The notes under the pieces were generated by a model. It was not told the origin of the DNA. It ran no database searches and worked only from the letters and a program-made list of their open reading frames with translations. Positions 15,444-24,358 of a stretch of 64,000 nt of DNA are shown here, piece by piece. This DNA is from Roseobacter sp. HKCCD6576-2 (lineage in GTDB: Bacteria > Pseudomonadota > Alphaproteobacteria > Rhodobacterales > Rhodobacteraceae). A program made the position numbers and the translations under genes. Position 1 is the first letter of the stretch, and each line of letters starts with the position of its first letter. The DNA lies in the NCBI RefSeq assembly GCF_013179285.1, contig NZ_WVNW01000002.1, forward strand, positions 248,001 through 312,000. The letters run 5' to 3'.

Positions 15444-17858
15444 CTACCCTCGCATGCGCGTACCCTCTGGGTCAAAGAGCGGGGTGGTGATCAGTCGGGC
15501 CGGGCGCATCTCGCCTAGGATTTCGATCTCGACCTCTAGGCCGTCACTGGCGCGATCTGTTGGCACGAAGCCAAGCGCGATGGATTTCTGCGCGTGATGC
15601 GAATAGCCGCCGGAGGTGCAGAACCCCTGAACCGTGCCGTCGAGCCAGATCGGTTCATAGGCATTTACATCAGCATCGGTGGCCGCGACCTCGAAGGCGC
15701 AGAGTTTGCGGGCGGAGCCATTGGCCCGTTCGGCCTCCGCCGCCTCGCGACCGATGAACTGAGTGTTCTTTTTGAAGCTGATGAAGCGGTCGAGGCCGGT
15801 TTCGGCGGCGGTATAGTCGGGAGAGAATTCCCGGAGCCAGGAGCCGAAGAACTTGTCCAGGCGTAGTGACATCATCGCCCGCATCCCGAAGGGTTTCAGG
15901 CCGAACGCTTGGCCAGCGGTCCAGAGGATATGCCAGAGTTGCCGCTGCTCCATCGCGTCGACATAAATCTCATAGCCCAGATCGCCGGTATAGCTGACCC
16001 GCTGAACAAGCGCCGTGCTGAGCCCGATGGTGATTGGTTTGACATCCATGAAACGGAACGCCTCGGCCGAGACATCGTCGCGGGTGACGGCTTGCAAGAG
16101 GTCGCGGGCACGGGGGCCAGCGATTTGGAAACCGGTGCGGGTATCCGAGATATTCTGGACATGAACATCGCCCTGCAACTGACTGTCAAACCATCGTAAA
16201 TGATAGTCTTGCGAGCCGTAGCTTGCCGTCAGTTGGAATTCGGTTTCCGAGAGGCAGGAGATGGTGAAGTCCCCGATTAGCTTGCCGATATGGTTTAGCA
16301 TTGGGGTGAGAGACAAGCGCCCGGGCTGCGGTACGCGGCCTGCCATGATCCGGTCGAGCCAAGCGCGGGCATCAGCGCCGGTGATCCGGTATTTACCGAA
16401 GTTTTGCACCTCGTTGATGCCGACGGCCTCTCGCACCGCTTTGACTTCGCGCGCGGTGGCCTCGAAGGCGTTTGAGCGGCGGAAGGAGGGGGTTTCATAG
16501 CGCGGCTCGCCCTCTTCGGCGAAATAGTTCGGCACTTCCAGCCCGTATTGCTGCCCCCAGACCGCGCCCATCTGATCGAAGATGTCATACATCGGCGTGG
16601 TACGGAACGGCCGCGCGGCGGGCAATTCTTCATTCGGGTAGGCGACAGAGAAGCGGTTTTGATAATTCTCGATCACTTTTGGCAGCGTATAGCCCGGCGT
16701 GATCACCCGGCCGAAGCGCGCCACATCCATCGCGAAGACATCGCGATCTGGTTGGCCGTCGACCATCCATTGCGCAAGCGTCAGCCCAACACCGCCGCCT
16801 TGCGAAAAGCCTGCCATGACGCCGCAAGCGGACCAGTAATTGCGCAACCCGTGGACTGGGCCGACCAACGGGTTGCCATCGGGCGCGAAGGTAAAGGGGC
16901 CGTGGATCACCGATTTCACACCGGCAGTTTCCAGGATCGGGAAGCGTTTATAGGCGAAAGCGATGCTGTCTTCGATCTTGTCGAAGTCATCGGGCAGAAG
17001 CTCGTGGCCGAAGCTCCAAGGCGTTCCGTCGACCGCCCAAGGTTTGCAAGGTTGTTCATAGAAGCCGATGCAGAGGCCACGGCCTTCTTGGCGGAGATAG
17101 CTTTCGCCCGCCGGGTCCATCACATGCGGGTGCTCTTCGGCCCGCTCATAAATCTCGGCGATCTCATCGGTGACGATATATTGGTGCTCCATCGGGTGCA
17201 GCGGCAGGTAGCAGCCCGCCATTGCACCGACTTCACGGGCCCAAAGCCCGCCCGCATTGACCACATGCTCGGCATGGATCGTGCCTTTGTCGGTCACCAC
17301 ATCCCAGGTGCCATCGGCGCGCGGGCTGGTTTCGGTCACCATACACTGGGTCACGATCTCGGCGCCGCCCATCCGTGCGGCTTTGGCATAGGCGTGCGTG
17401 GTGCCTGAAGGGTCGAGATGGCCGTCGAGCGGGTCATAAAGGGCACCTAAAATGCCATCGGTATTGGTGATCGGCGCAACCTGCTTGATTTCGTCGGGGC
17501 CGAGGATTTCGGTCTCCAGCCCCATGAACCGGTGCTTGGCGCGTTCGGCCTTCAGCATGTCGAAGCGCTCTTGCGTGTCCGCCAGGGTCACGCCGCCCAC
17601 ATGGTGCAGACCACAGGAGAGGCCAGTCAGTTCTTCCAACTCGCGGTAAAGCCGGATCGTGTAGCCCTGCAGCGCCGCCATATTGGTATCGCCGTTCAGC
17701 GTATGAAACCCGCCAGCGGCGTGCCAAGTCGATCCGGAGGTGAGTTCCGAGCGTTCCACCAGCATCACATCGGACCAGCCCAGTTTGGTCAGGTGATAGA
17801 GAACCGAGGCGCCGACAACGCCGCCGCCGATGACGCAGACTTGGGTGGTGGTTTTCAT
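15444..17858 (-). CDS. Dimethylglycine/sarcosine dehydrogenase-like FAD protein with folate-binding C-terminal half
   Basis: This 804-residue enzyme has an N-terminal DAO-type FAD domain (GGGVVG at 11-16) and a SGSTWHAAGG motif at 41-50; the histidine there is the covalent FAD anchor in dimethylglycine dehydrogenase. The second half, from about residue 420, is a GcvT-like aminomethyltransferase region (ARAWLDRIMAGRVPQPGRLS, VSYTGDLGYEIYV, GMRAMMSLRLDKFFGSWLRE). Such enzymes demethylate N-methyl amino acids and pass the one-carbon unit to tetrahydrofolate. The exact substrate (dimethylglycine, sarcosine or another) is not fixed. ATG 17858 is chosen because AAGGA lies about 11 bases upstream; an in-frame start at 17933 would add 25 poorly conserved residues. 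Confidence 0.88.
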   Translation of the reverse strand: MKTTTQVCVIGGGVVGASVLYHLTKLGWSDVMLVERSELTSGSTWHAAGGFHTLNGDTNMAALQGYTIRLYRELEELTGLSCGLHHVGGVTLADTQERFDMLKAERAKHRFMGLETEILGPDEIKQVAPITNTDGILGALYDPLDGHLDPSGTTHAYAKAARMGGAEIVTQCMVTETSPRADGTWDVVTDKGTIHAEHVVNAGGLWAREVGAMAGCYLPLHPMEHQYIVTDEIAEIYERAEEHPHVMDPAGESYLRQEGRGLCIGFYEQPCKPWAVDGTPWSFGHELLPDDFDKIEDSIAFAYKRFPILETAGVKSVIHGPFTFAPDGNPLVGPVHGLRNYWSACGVMAGFSQGGGVGLTLAQWMVDGQPDRDVFAMDVARFGRVITPGYTLPKVIENYQNRFSVAYPNEELPAARPFRTTPMYDIFDQMGAVWGQQYGLEVPNYFAEEGEPRYETPSFRRSNAFEATAREVKAVREAVGINEVQNFGKYRITGADARAWLDRIMAGRVPQPGRLSLTPMLNHIGKLIGDFTISCLSETEFQLTASYGSQDYHLRWFDSQLQGDVHVQNISDTRTGFQIAGPRARDLLQAVTRDDVSAEAFRFMDVKPITIGLSTALVQRVSYTGDLGYEIYVDAMEQRQLWHILWTAGQAFGLKPFGMRAMMSLRLDKFFGSWLREFSPDYTAAETGLDRFISFKKNTQFIGREAAEAERANGSARKLCAFEVAATDADVNAYEPIWLDGTVQGFCTSGGYSHHAQKSIALGFVPTDRASDGLEVEIEILGEMRPARLITTPLFDPEGTRMRG

Positions 17859-17956
17859 ATGAGGGGCTGTCCTTCTATCACTCGCGGCGATGAAAGAGCG
17901 CGGCGCCGGGCGGAGCAAGTCAGAAAGCGACATTTGTATCCGGTTTCAGCGCGGCA

Positions 17957-18001
17957 CCGGAATTTTGCAAAATTCCGGACCGGTTTCTGGCAAGAAACCG
18001 G
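17957..18001. repeat. Two-hairpin intergenic element, copy 1
   Basis: Two adjacent hairpins: CCGGAATTTT (17957-17966)/AAAATTCCGG (17969-17978) with loop GC, then CCGGTTTCT (17980-17988)/AGAAACCGG (17993-18001) with loop GGCA. It lies 7 bases past the corC-like stop. Similar units lie at 23800-23843 and 52562-52605, also directly after stop codons. Likely a terminator family; reported as a repeat because the sequence itself recurs. Confidence 0.8.
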
Positions 18002-18008
18002 GGCGTCC

Positions 18009-19307
18009 TCAGAGCTTGCGGATTTTCAACTGCGTCAGGCGGTTTTGATCGCGGGACGCCACCTCAAACCGGAAGCCGTGGAAGCTGAAACACTGGCCTT
18101 CGACGGGAATCGATTGCGCTTCGTGGATCACCAGACCAGCGACGGTGTTTGCTTCTTCATCCGGCAGGTTCCAATCGGTGGCGCGGTTCAGGTCACGGAT
18201 CGTCATGCCGCCATCGATCAAGTAGTTGCCATCTGATCCGGGGGTCAGGTTGATGACTTCTTCGACATCGAACTCATCGGTGATCTCGCCGACGATTTCC
18301 TCAAGGATGTCTTCGAGCGTGATCAACCCTTGCAGCGCGCCATATTCATCGACCACCAGAGCAAAATGCGTATGGCGGCGCAGGAACTGCCGCATCTGGT
18401 CGTCGAGCGTCGTGGTTTCGGGCACGAAATAGGGGGTCATCGCGACCTGGCCGATGTCGAATTTCTCCAAGCCCGGTGCATTGTCACCACGCATCAACTG
18501 ATCCATCGCGCGCAGTAGGTCTTTGGCGTGAATGACGCCAATGATGTTCTCCTGTTCCTCGCGATAAACGGGCAGGCGGGTGTGGGGCGACTGCAAGGCT
18601 TGGCTGAGGATCTGCTCCGGATCGGCATCGGCGTCGATCATCTCGATGCCGGAGCGGTGCAGCATGATCTCTTCAACGGTGCGGTCGCTCAAATCGAGCG
18701 CACCCAAAAGCCGGTCGCGGTGCTCTTTCTCTACCGCACCCTCGGAATGGCCAAGCGTGATGGCCCCCGCGATCTCCTCCCGCGCGCTGAGAACGGCGCT
18801 GTCGGGGTCGGTTTGCACGCCGAAGATGCGCAAGACGCCGCGGACCAGCACCTGCACCATGCGGACCACCGGCGAGAAGACCAAGATGACGATGCGGATA
18901 ACCGGCGAGACCCGGGCGGCCGCGGTTTCCGCATTGGTGATCGCGTAAGTCTTCGGCAAGACCTCGGCGAAGATCAGCACCAGAAGCGTCATGACCAGTG
19001 TTGCCAGTGCTACGCCGCTTTCGCCAAAGGCGCGGGTGAAAAGCGCGGTGGCCAGCGAGGCGGCCAGGATATTGACCAAGTTGTTGCCAAGCAGAACCGA
19101 GCCGATCAGCCGCTCGCTATCCTCGGTCAGATTCAAGGCCCGCTCGGCCCCTTTGTTGCCCCGGTCGGCCTGCGATCTGAGCTTGCCGCGCGAGGCGGCG
19201 GTGAGCGCCGTTTCGGAGCCAGAGAAAAACGCTGAGAGCACCAACAGGCCAATGATGGCGCCTGCGGTGACCCAGAATGCGGTGTCCATGAAGGGGGTGG
19301 TGTCCAT
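18009..19307 (-). CDS. CorC/HlyC-type CNNM membrane protein with CBS domains
   Basis: This 432-residue protein begins with a DUF21 (CNNM) membrane domain: AFWVTAGAIIGLLVLSAFFS, GSETALTAASRGKLR, IGSVLLGNNLVNILAASLAT and LIFAEVLPKTYAI. It then has a CBS pair (VEEIMLHRSGIEMID; HTRLPVYREEQENIIGVIHA; FALVVDEYGALQGLITLEDI) and a C-terminal CorC_HlyC domain (YLIDGGMTIRDLN, VAGLVIH). Relatives affect Mg2+/Co2+ efflux or resistance; older names call them hemolysins. ATG 19307 is used, but ATG 19289 and TTG 19343 are also possible and none has a good ribosome binding site. It lies downstream of xerD on the same strand. Confidence 0.88.
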   Translation of the reverse strand: MDTTPFMDTAFWVTAGAIIGLLVLSAFFSGSETALTAASRGKLRSQADRGNKGAERALNLTEDSERLIGSVLLGNNLVNILAASLATALFTRAFGESGVALATLVMTLLVLIFAEVLPKTYAITNAETAAARVSPVIRIVILVFSPVVRMVQVLVRGVLRIFGVQTDPDSAVLSAREEIAGAITLGHSEGAVEKEHRDRLLGALDLSDRTVEEIMLHRSGIEMIDADADPEQILSQALQSPHTRLPVYREEQENIIGVIHAKDLLRAMDQLMRGDNAPGLEKFDIGQVAMTPYFVPETTTLDDQMRQFLRRHTHFALVVDEYGALQGLITLEDILEEIVGEITDEFDVEEVINLTPGSDGNYLIDGGMTIRDLNRATDWNLPDEEANTVAGLVIHEAQSIPVEGQCFSFHGFRFEVASRDQNRLTQLKIRKL

Positions 19308-19414
19308 GAGCAGCGTTATGGGGTGCGAATGGGGGTTCTTCAAGGGCCTGGCACGCGCGAAACGGGCAAGTGTTGCATGCCGTCACGACGGCATTTCTCC
19401 GCCGGGCACGGGGA

Positions 19415-20362
19415 TTAGTCCTTGTCTTGCGCGGCCAGTGGGTGGTGGTCGAGCACCAAGGATTTCAGGCGCTCATCTAACACATGGGTGTAGATTTCGG
19501 TGGTCGAGATATCGGCGTGGCCCAGAAGCGTTTGGATCGAGCGGAGATCGGCGCCGCCGGCCAGAAGATGAGTCGCGAACGCGTGGCGAAGTGTGTGCGG
19601 TGTGACCTTTTCGGGCGAGACACCTGCGGCGACAGCAATGTCTTTGATCAGCAGATAGAACCGCATTCGGGTCAGGTGGCCCGCTTTGCCGCGAGACGGG
19701 AAGAGGAAGCGAGATGGCGCTGCGCCGGTGTTTTCGGTCTTGCGCGCCTCTTCCGTATCACGATGACCGAGCCAAGCGATCAGGGTGGCACGCGCCGGCG
19801 GGGAGAGCGGGACCATGCGCTCCTTGCCGCCTTTGCCTTTGACCAGCATCACTTGTGGGTTGCCACGGGCGGCGGAGACCGGGAGCGAGACAAGCTCCGT
19901 CACGCGCATACCCGTCGCGTAGAGCAATTGCATTAGGCAGGCATTGCGCAGCCGATCACCAGGGGTGCGCCCAAGTGTTTCGGCGACGGCAAGCAAGCGG
20001 TCAACCTCCTCGACCGAGAGGGTCTTGGGTAGGCGTTTCTCACGTCCTGGGCCTTTGACCAACTGCGCCGGGTTATCGGCGCGAAGGCCTTCTTCATAGG
20101 TAAACCGATAGAGCTGTTTGATCGATGAAAGCCGCCGGGCGCGGGTCGCTTTCGCCAAGCCATTTGCGTCGAGCATCATCAGATAGGCCTCAATCTCGGT
20201 GCGGCTGGCTTTGGCGAGATCGGTCTCTCGATCGATAAGAAACGCGCGGAAATCCTCCAAATCGCGGGCATAGGCCAATTGCGTGTTCTGCGCGGCGTTT
20301 AGCTCGGCGGCTTGCGCCTCGATGAAGGACTGTATCCAACGCTGGTCAGCGGCGGCGGCCAT
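19415..20362 (-). CDS. xerD: Site-specific tyrosine recombinase XerD
   Basis: This 315-residue tyrosine recombinase has an N-terminal SAM-like core-binding domain (residues 8-95) and a catalytic domain with all residues expected: R153 in ATGMRVTEL, K177 in GKGGKER, H256-x-x-R259 in HTLRHAFATHLL, H282 in LGHADIS and the nucleophile Y291 in TEIYTHV. XerC/XerD resolve chromosome dimers at dif, activated by FtsK. Length and context (next to aroK-aroB, as in many Rhodobacterales) point to the housekeeping protein, not an island integrase. Its ATG follows the next upstream gene's stop by one base. Confidence 0.92.
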   Translation of the reverse strand: MAAAADQRWIQSFIEAQAAELNAAQNTQLAYARDLEDFRAFLIDRETDLAKASRTEIEAYLMMLDANGLAKATRARRLSSIKQLYRFTYEEGLRADNPAQLVKGPGREKRLPKTLSVEEVDRLLAVAETLGRTPGDRLRNACLMQLLYATGMRVTELVSLPVSAARGNPQVMLVKGKGGKERMVPLSPPARATLIAWLGHRDTEEARKTENTGAAPSRFLFPSRGKAGHLTRMRFYLLIKDIAVAAGVSPEKVTPHTLRHAFATHLLAGGADLRSIQTLLGHADISTTEIYTHVLDERLKSLVLDHHPLAAQDKD

Positions 20363-20363
20363 A

Positions 20364-21884
20364 TCAGGCCCGGTCCAGGATCATCAGTTGCAGGGCGGCG
20401 CGGCGCGCCGTGTCTTCCAGGCCAAGGGCTCGAAACAGTCGCAGAGCATCGGCCATGTCATCGGTGTCGCCGGCGCCCGCGCTCAAGGTGCGGGCGGCTC
20501 GCAGAAGGGCCTCGCCAGTGCGGTTCAGGTTCAAAAGCCGGGTGAAGCGCTCGGGGGGGGTTGTGTCGGCGAAGGCCGATGCGACGGCGGTGGTGATTGC
20601 ATCGGTGCCGGTGCGGGGAGGGGCCTCGGGCGCCTCGCCACGTGCGATGGCAAAAAGGAATCGCTCATGATCGTCTTGCGCCACCGCGCCTTGGGCCACC
20701 GCTTCATAAAGCGGTGAGAGCAGGCCAACCCGGCGCGCCAACATCGCCGCTTCGCCTGTCAGAGGGAGACGCAGAAGCCGATCAGAATAGAGCCGCGCAA
20801 AGGCGGTTTCGAGCCCGGCCTGCTGCATCGCGGCCCAAACCTCTGGCAGATAGCGGGTGATGGCTTCTGGATCGCTTGCCAGAAGGGCCGCGTCGAAAGA
20901 TTGCAGCGCGTCGACCCGTTCCCACACCCCACCGGAGGCGGCAGGGGTGCGGGCGGTATAGATCGCGAGCCACTGTTCTGGCTCTATCGCACCCGCCCGC
21001 ATCAACCGCTCCGCCGCATCAAGCTGCGCGCGCCACCCGGCCAGGTCGGCCAAATCGGCATGGGCGAAGGCCAGCGGCAGGGCGTTGGAGGGCGGACGTT
21101 CGCCCAAAGAGATCAGCATTTGGTAATGCAGCGGTGTCATCTCAGGAGGCAAGGGCAGGGGTGGTTCGCCCTCGAAGAGCTCGGGGTCGAGGAAGCGGGC
21201 GATCAGGTCGGCCTCTGCGGTGCTGATGAAGCCAAGTGCCTCGCCGGTGCCAAGCGAGAGGGCCGCGGCGGGCCAGTCGCCGCTCCGGGCGAGGCAGAAG
21301 ATGCGCGCCGGAAAGGTTGGCGCGATGTCAGGGCTGGCGCGCATGGCGGCGCATGCGCGCTCCGCCTGGCCAGTGAGCAGGCTGACGTCGAACCAGCGGC
21401 GGAAAATCCGTGGATCGGCAGGCCCGGCGCGTTCCATCAAGGCGCGCGCGGGTTCCAACGCCCCGCGATCAAGGAGAAGATCAAGCCGCGCCAGAAACAA
21501 GATCGCCTCCGTGCTGGCATCTTGTGGCGGGTCAAGTTCCGCCAGCGCCAGTTGCCTTGTGAAGGCCAGCATCGCTGGCAGGCCTTCCGCCGGTTGCGAC
21601 AACATCAGACGCGCGAGCGTGTCGGGCGCGCTATCGGCCCAGAGACCTGGGGGCAGGCCAGTTGTGGCAAAGGGCAAGATACCAACCGCGTCCAGCCGCA
21701 CTTGGCCCAAGGGCATAACCGTGATCTCGGGCGGTGTGGCGGAGGTCGCCACGTCGCCATGAGGGCGGATGATCGTGTCAGACAGCCAGTCAGGGCCGGC
21801 CAATGCCGCGTCGCCATCCGTCTCTTGCGCGGCGGCAGCGCCAACGGTTAGGGCTAAGGCGCAAAGGAAGGGTCTAATCCGCAT
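20364..21884 (-). CDS. Secreted protein of unknown function
   Basis: This 506-residue protein opens with a Sec signal peptide (MRIRPFLCALALTVGAAAAQ) and is otherwise soluble, alanine- and leucine-rich and largely helical, in repeated helix pairs resembling TPR-like solenoids (for example LDLLLDRGALEPARALMERA, VGLLSPLYEAVAQGAVAQDD). I do not recognise a catalytic motif. The start is ATG 21884. It overlaps the stop of the upstream 44-codon gene by 11 bases and is followed after one base by xerD, so the three are probably co-transcribed. A periplasmic scaffold role would fit but is a guess. Confidence 0.8.
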   Translation of the reverse strand: MRIRPFLCALALTVGAAAAQETDGDAALAGPDWLSDTIIRPHGDVATSATPPEITVMPLGQVRLDAVGILPFATTGLPPGLWADSAPDTLARLMLSQPAEGLPAMLAFTRQLALAELDPPQDASTEAILFLARLDLLLDRGALEPARALMERAGPADPRIFRRWFDVSLLTGQAERACAAMRASPDIAPTFPARIFCLARSGDWPAAALSLGTGEALGFISTAEADLIARFLDPELFEGEPPLPLPPEMTPLHYQMLISLGERPPSNALPLAFAHADLADLAGWRAQLDAAERLMRAGAIEPEQWLAIYTARTPAASGGVWERVDALQSFDAALLASDPEAITRYLPEVWAAMQQAGLETAFARLYSDRLLRLPLTGEAAMLARRVGLLSPLYEAVAQGAVAQDDHERFLFAIARGEAPEAPPRTGTDAITTAVASAFADTTPPERFTRLLNLNRTGEALLRAARTLSAGAGDTDDMADALRLFRALGLEDTARRAALQLMILDRA

Positions 21885-22008
21885 CAAGCACCACTGGCAC
21901 GGTGATTTCTCGGGTCTCGGGCACCATCAGTCCAGAATAGGAATAGCCCACGAGGCCGATCACAGCCAACACAATCAACACAGCCAAAAGCTTGATCAAC
22001 CGCCCCAT
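21874..22008 (-). CDS. Small single-pass membrane protein (44 residues)
   Basis: ATG 22008 opens a 44-residue frame: MGRLIKLLAVLIVLAVIGLV, then GYSYSGLMVPETREITVPVV and LDAD. A positively charged tip (R3, K6) precedes one hydrophobic helix and a short acidic periplasmic tail. The stop overlaps the start of the secreted protein downstream by 11 bases, and the two are divergent from aroK. The reading frame, membrane topology and overlap support a real gene; the function is unknown. There is no strong ribosome binding site in the available upstream bases. Confidence 0.68.
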   Translation of the reverse strand: MGRLIKLLAVLIVLAVIGLVGYSYSGLMVPETREITVPVVLDAD

Positions 22009-22116
22009 TTATGCCCTTCGATTTGCCTGTTTCTCGCGGCGTTTGCCGCCGCTTCACTTTCACTATAAGCCATTGCAAGCGGAATTACGCCAGTCTTGGA
22101 GGGACATTTTTAAGTG

Positions 22117-22680
22117 ATGGGCGAAACCATGCCAACAAATCGGCTGCGTCTGGTGAAAACCGTGGTGCTGGTGGGCATGATGGGCTCCGGCAAAACCGCG
22201 ATTGGTCGGGCCCTGGCGGCGCGGCTGAAGGTGGAGCTGCGCGACTCGGATGCGGAGATTGTGGAGAGCGCCCGGATGAGCATCGCGGAGATTTTCGAAC
22301 GCGATGGCGAGGCGTTTTTTCGCGACAAAGAAGGGCAGGTCATTGCCCGGCTACTGGAGGGGCCGCCTTGCGTACTCTCGACAGGCGGGGGCGCGTGGTT
22401 GTCGGAGGCCAATCGCGCCATGATTTCGGCCCGTGCGGCGGTGTTATGGCTGGAGGCCGATCTCGACCTGCTTTGGGCGCGGGTTCGACACAAAGACACG
22501 CGGCCTTTGCTGCGAACCGCCGACCCAAGGGCGACGTTGGCAGAGTTGCTTGAGGCGCGGACGCCGTCTTATGCCGAGGCGGAATTGCGGGTCAAAGTGC
22601 GGTCGTCGTGGTCGATTGCGAAGACAACGGATGCGGTATTGGAACGCCTAATAGCGGCGGGTGTGGTGGAGGCAGGGTGA
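22117..22680 (+). CDS. aroK: Shikimate kinase
   Basis: This 187-residue kinase phosphorylates shikimate at the 3-hydroxyl using ATP, fifth step of the chorismate pathway. It has a P-loop GMMGSGKTAIG near residues 20-30, the shikimate-binding DSDAEIVESA segment, GEAFFRDKE and the STGGGAWL motif, and the RPLLRTADP lid arginines. GTG 22114 and ATG 22117 are both possible starts; an SD-like GGAGGG lies at 22098-22103. The stop overlaps the aroB start by one base (TGATG), indicating coupling. The pathway also involves the class II DAHP synthase at 58.2 kb. Confidence 0.93.
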   Translation: MGETMPTNRLRLVKTVVLVGMMGSGKTAIGRALAARLKVELRDSDAEIVESARMSIAEIFERDGEAFFRDKEGQVIARLLEGPPCVLSTGGGAWLSEANRAMISARAAVLWLEADLDLLWARVRHKDTRPLLRTADPRATLAELLEARTPSYAEAELRVKVRSSWSIAKTTDAVLERLIAAGVVEAG

Positions 22681-23795
22681 TGGGTGTCGAGACGGTTCAT
22701 GTTCCTCTGGGGGACCGGGCCTATGATGTGCGGATCGGGCTCGGCCTGATTGCGCGGGCCGGGGCCGAGATCGCGCCGGTTCTCGCGCGGCCGAAAGTCT
22801 GGGTGGTGACCGAGGAGACGGTGGCAGCTCTGCATCTGGAAGCGCTCCGCGCGGGATTGGCGGCGGATGGAATCGAGATGGAGGCGTTGGTGTTGCCGCC
22901 GGGCGAGGCGACGAAGAGCTGGCCGTTTTTGATGCAAGTCGTCGAGTGGCTGCTGGACCAGAAGGTGGAGCGTCGTGATGTCGTTGTCGCCTTCGGCGGC
23001 GGTGTGATCGGTGATCTCGTGGGGTTTGCCGCGGCTGTTCTGCGCCGGGGTGTTCGCTTCGTACAGATCCCGACGAGCCTTTTGGCGCAGGTCGACAGTT
23101 CCGTGGGAGGCAAGACCGGGATCAACACCCGCCATGGGAAAAATCTGGTCGGGGCGTTTCATCAGCCCACACTGGTTTTGGCAGATATCGATGTGCTGGG
23201 CACGCTGACCGAACGGGATTTCTTAGCGGGCTATGGCGAAGTGGTGAAATACGGGCTGCTTGGCGATGCCGCGTTTTTTGCCTGGCTGGAAGAAAACGGT
23301 CCGGGTCTCGCTGCGGGTGATGCAAGGTTGAGGCAGGACGCTGTTCGGCGCTCGGTGCAGATGAAAGCCGATATCGTTGTGCACGACGAAACGGAGCAGG
23401 GGGACCGGGCGCTTCTGAACCTCGGTCACACGTTCTGCCATGCGCTGGAGGCGGCAACGGGCTATTCGGATCGCTTGTTACATGGCGAGGGCGTGGCAAT
23501 CGGTTGTGCACTGGCCTTCGAAGTGTCGGCGCGGATGGGGCTTTGCGCCCAAGAGGAGCCGAGCCGGGTCCGCGCGCATCTCTCAGACATGAAGATGAAG
23601 CGTGATCTGTCTGATATTACGGGAGAATTACCAGGTGCAGATGCGTTACTGACCCTCATGGGGCAGGACAAGAAAGTTGTCGATGGGCAGCTGCGCTTTA
23701 TCCTCGCACGTGGAATCGGGCAGGCGTTTGTGACGGGGGATGTCCCGCGCGCGGTTGTGCAAGAGGTCCTGTCGGATGCGCTTCGAGCGGGCTAG
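22680..23795 (+). CDS. aroB: 3-Dehydroquinate synthase
   Basis: This 371-residue NAD+- and metal-dependent enzyme makes 3-dehydroquinate from DAHP, the second step of the shikimate pathway. Conserved elements are VVAFGGGVIGDLVGFAAAVL, QIPTSLLAQVDSSVGGKTGI, the metal ligands in LAGYGEVVKYGLLGD, LLNLGHTFCHALEA and LLHGEGVAIG. The start is ATG 22680, overlapping the aroK stop; longer frames would run back inside aroK. The end is followed by intergenic hairpins at 23800-23843. Confidence 0.95.
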   Translation: MGVETVHVPLGDRAYDVRIGLGLIARAGAEIAPVLARPKVWVVTEETVAALHLEALRAGLAADGIEMEALVLPPGEATKSWPFLMQVVEWLLDQKVERRDVVVAFGGGVIGDLVGFAAAVLRRGVRFVQIPTSLLAQVDSSVGGKTGINTRHGKNLVGAFHQPTLVLADIDVLGTLTERDFLAGYGEVVKYGLLGDAAFFAWLEENGPGLAAGDARLRQDAVRRSVQMKADIVVHDETEQGDRALLNLGHTFCHALEAATGYSDRLLHGEGVAIGCALAFEVSARMGLCAQEEPSRVRAHLSDMKMKRDLSDITGELPGADALLTLMGQDKKVVDGQLRFILARGIGQAFVTGDVPRAVVQEVLSDALRAG

Positions 23796-23799
23796 GAGC

Positions 23800-23843
23800 C
23801 GGAATTTTGAAAAATTCCGCGCCGGTTTCTTGTCAGAAACCGG
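23800..23843. repeat. Two-hairpin intergenic element, copy 2
   Basis: CGGAATTTT (23800-23808)/AAAATTCCG (23811-23819), then CCGGTTTCT (23822-23830)/AGAAACCGG (23835-23843) with loop TGTC. It lies between the convergent aroB and gpt stops, four bases after aroB. Arms match copy 1 at 17957-18001 nearly base for base; loops differ. Confidence 0.8.
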
Positions 23844-23849
23844 GCCCGG

Positions 23850-24356
23850 TTAGTCTGTGCCACGATACGGTTCTACATATTGCAGCGCCATATCCCAGGG
23901 GAAGAATATCCACGTGTCTTGGCTGACCCCGGTGATAAACGTGTCCACCATCGGTTCACCCTTTGGCTTCGCATACACTGTCGCAAAATGCGCCTTGGGG
24001 TAGAGTGCACGGACCACTTCCAGCGTTTTGCCCGAATCCACCAAGTCATCGATCACGAGAATGCCCTCGCCATCGCCCATCAATGCGGGGTCGGGACTGT
24101 TCAAGACCTGCGGCTCACCTTGGGTTTGATGATTGTAAGACTTGATCGAGATTGTCGCGACCTGACGAATATCCAGCTCGCGCGCGACAATCATTGCGGG
24201 CGCCATGCCGCCCCGGGTGATCGCAACAATTGCTTTCCAAGCGCCGTCAGTGCCCGGACCGCGTTTATCCAACCGCCACGCCAAGGCGCGGCTGTCGCGG
24301 TGGATCTGATCCCAGGAGATGTGGAAGCCTTTTTCGTGCGGCAGAGGCGTGACCAT
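23850..24356 (-). CDS. gpt: Xanthine-guanine phosphoribosyltransferase
   Basis: This 168-residue purine salvage enzyme transfers phosphoribose from PRPP to guanine, xanthine or hypoxanthine. The PRPP-binding motif [20 protein letters not shown] is intact, preceded by [20 protein letters not shown], and the C-terminal [15 protein letters not shown] fits the Gpt subgroup. It starts 2 bases after the fabI stop with AAAGG upstream, so it is translated from the fabI message. Confidence 0.93.
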   Translation of the reverse strand: MVTPLPHEKGFHISWDQIHRDSRALAWRLDKRGPGTDGAWKAIVAITRGGMAPAMIVARELDIRQVATISIKSYNHQTQGEPQVLNSPDPALMGDGEGILVIDDLVDSGKTLEVVRALYPKAHFATVYAKPKGEPMVDTFITGVSQDTWIFFPWDMALQYVEPYRGTD

Positions 24357-24358
24357 CT

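Noticed and set aside
19415-20362. Integrase of a genomic island
   Set aside because: The tyrosine recombinase has XerD length and sits in the conserved xerD-aroK-aroB context with no attachment repeats or cargo.
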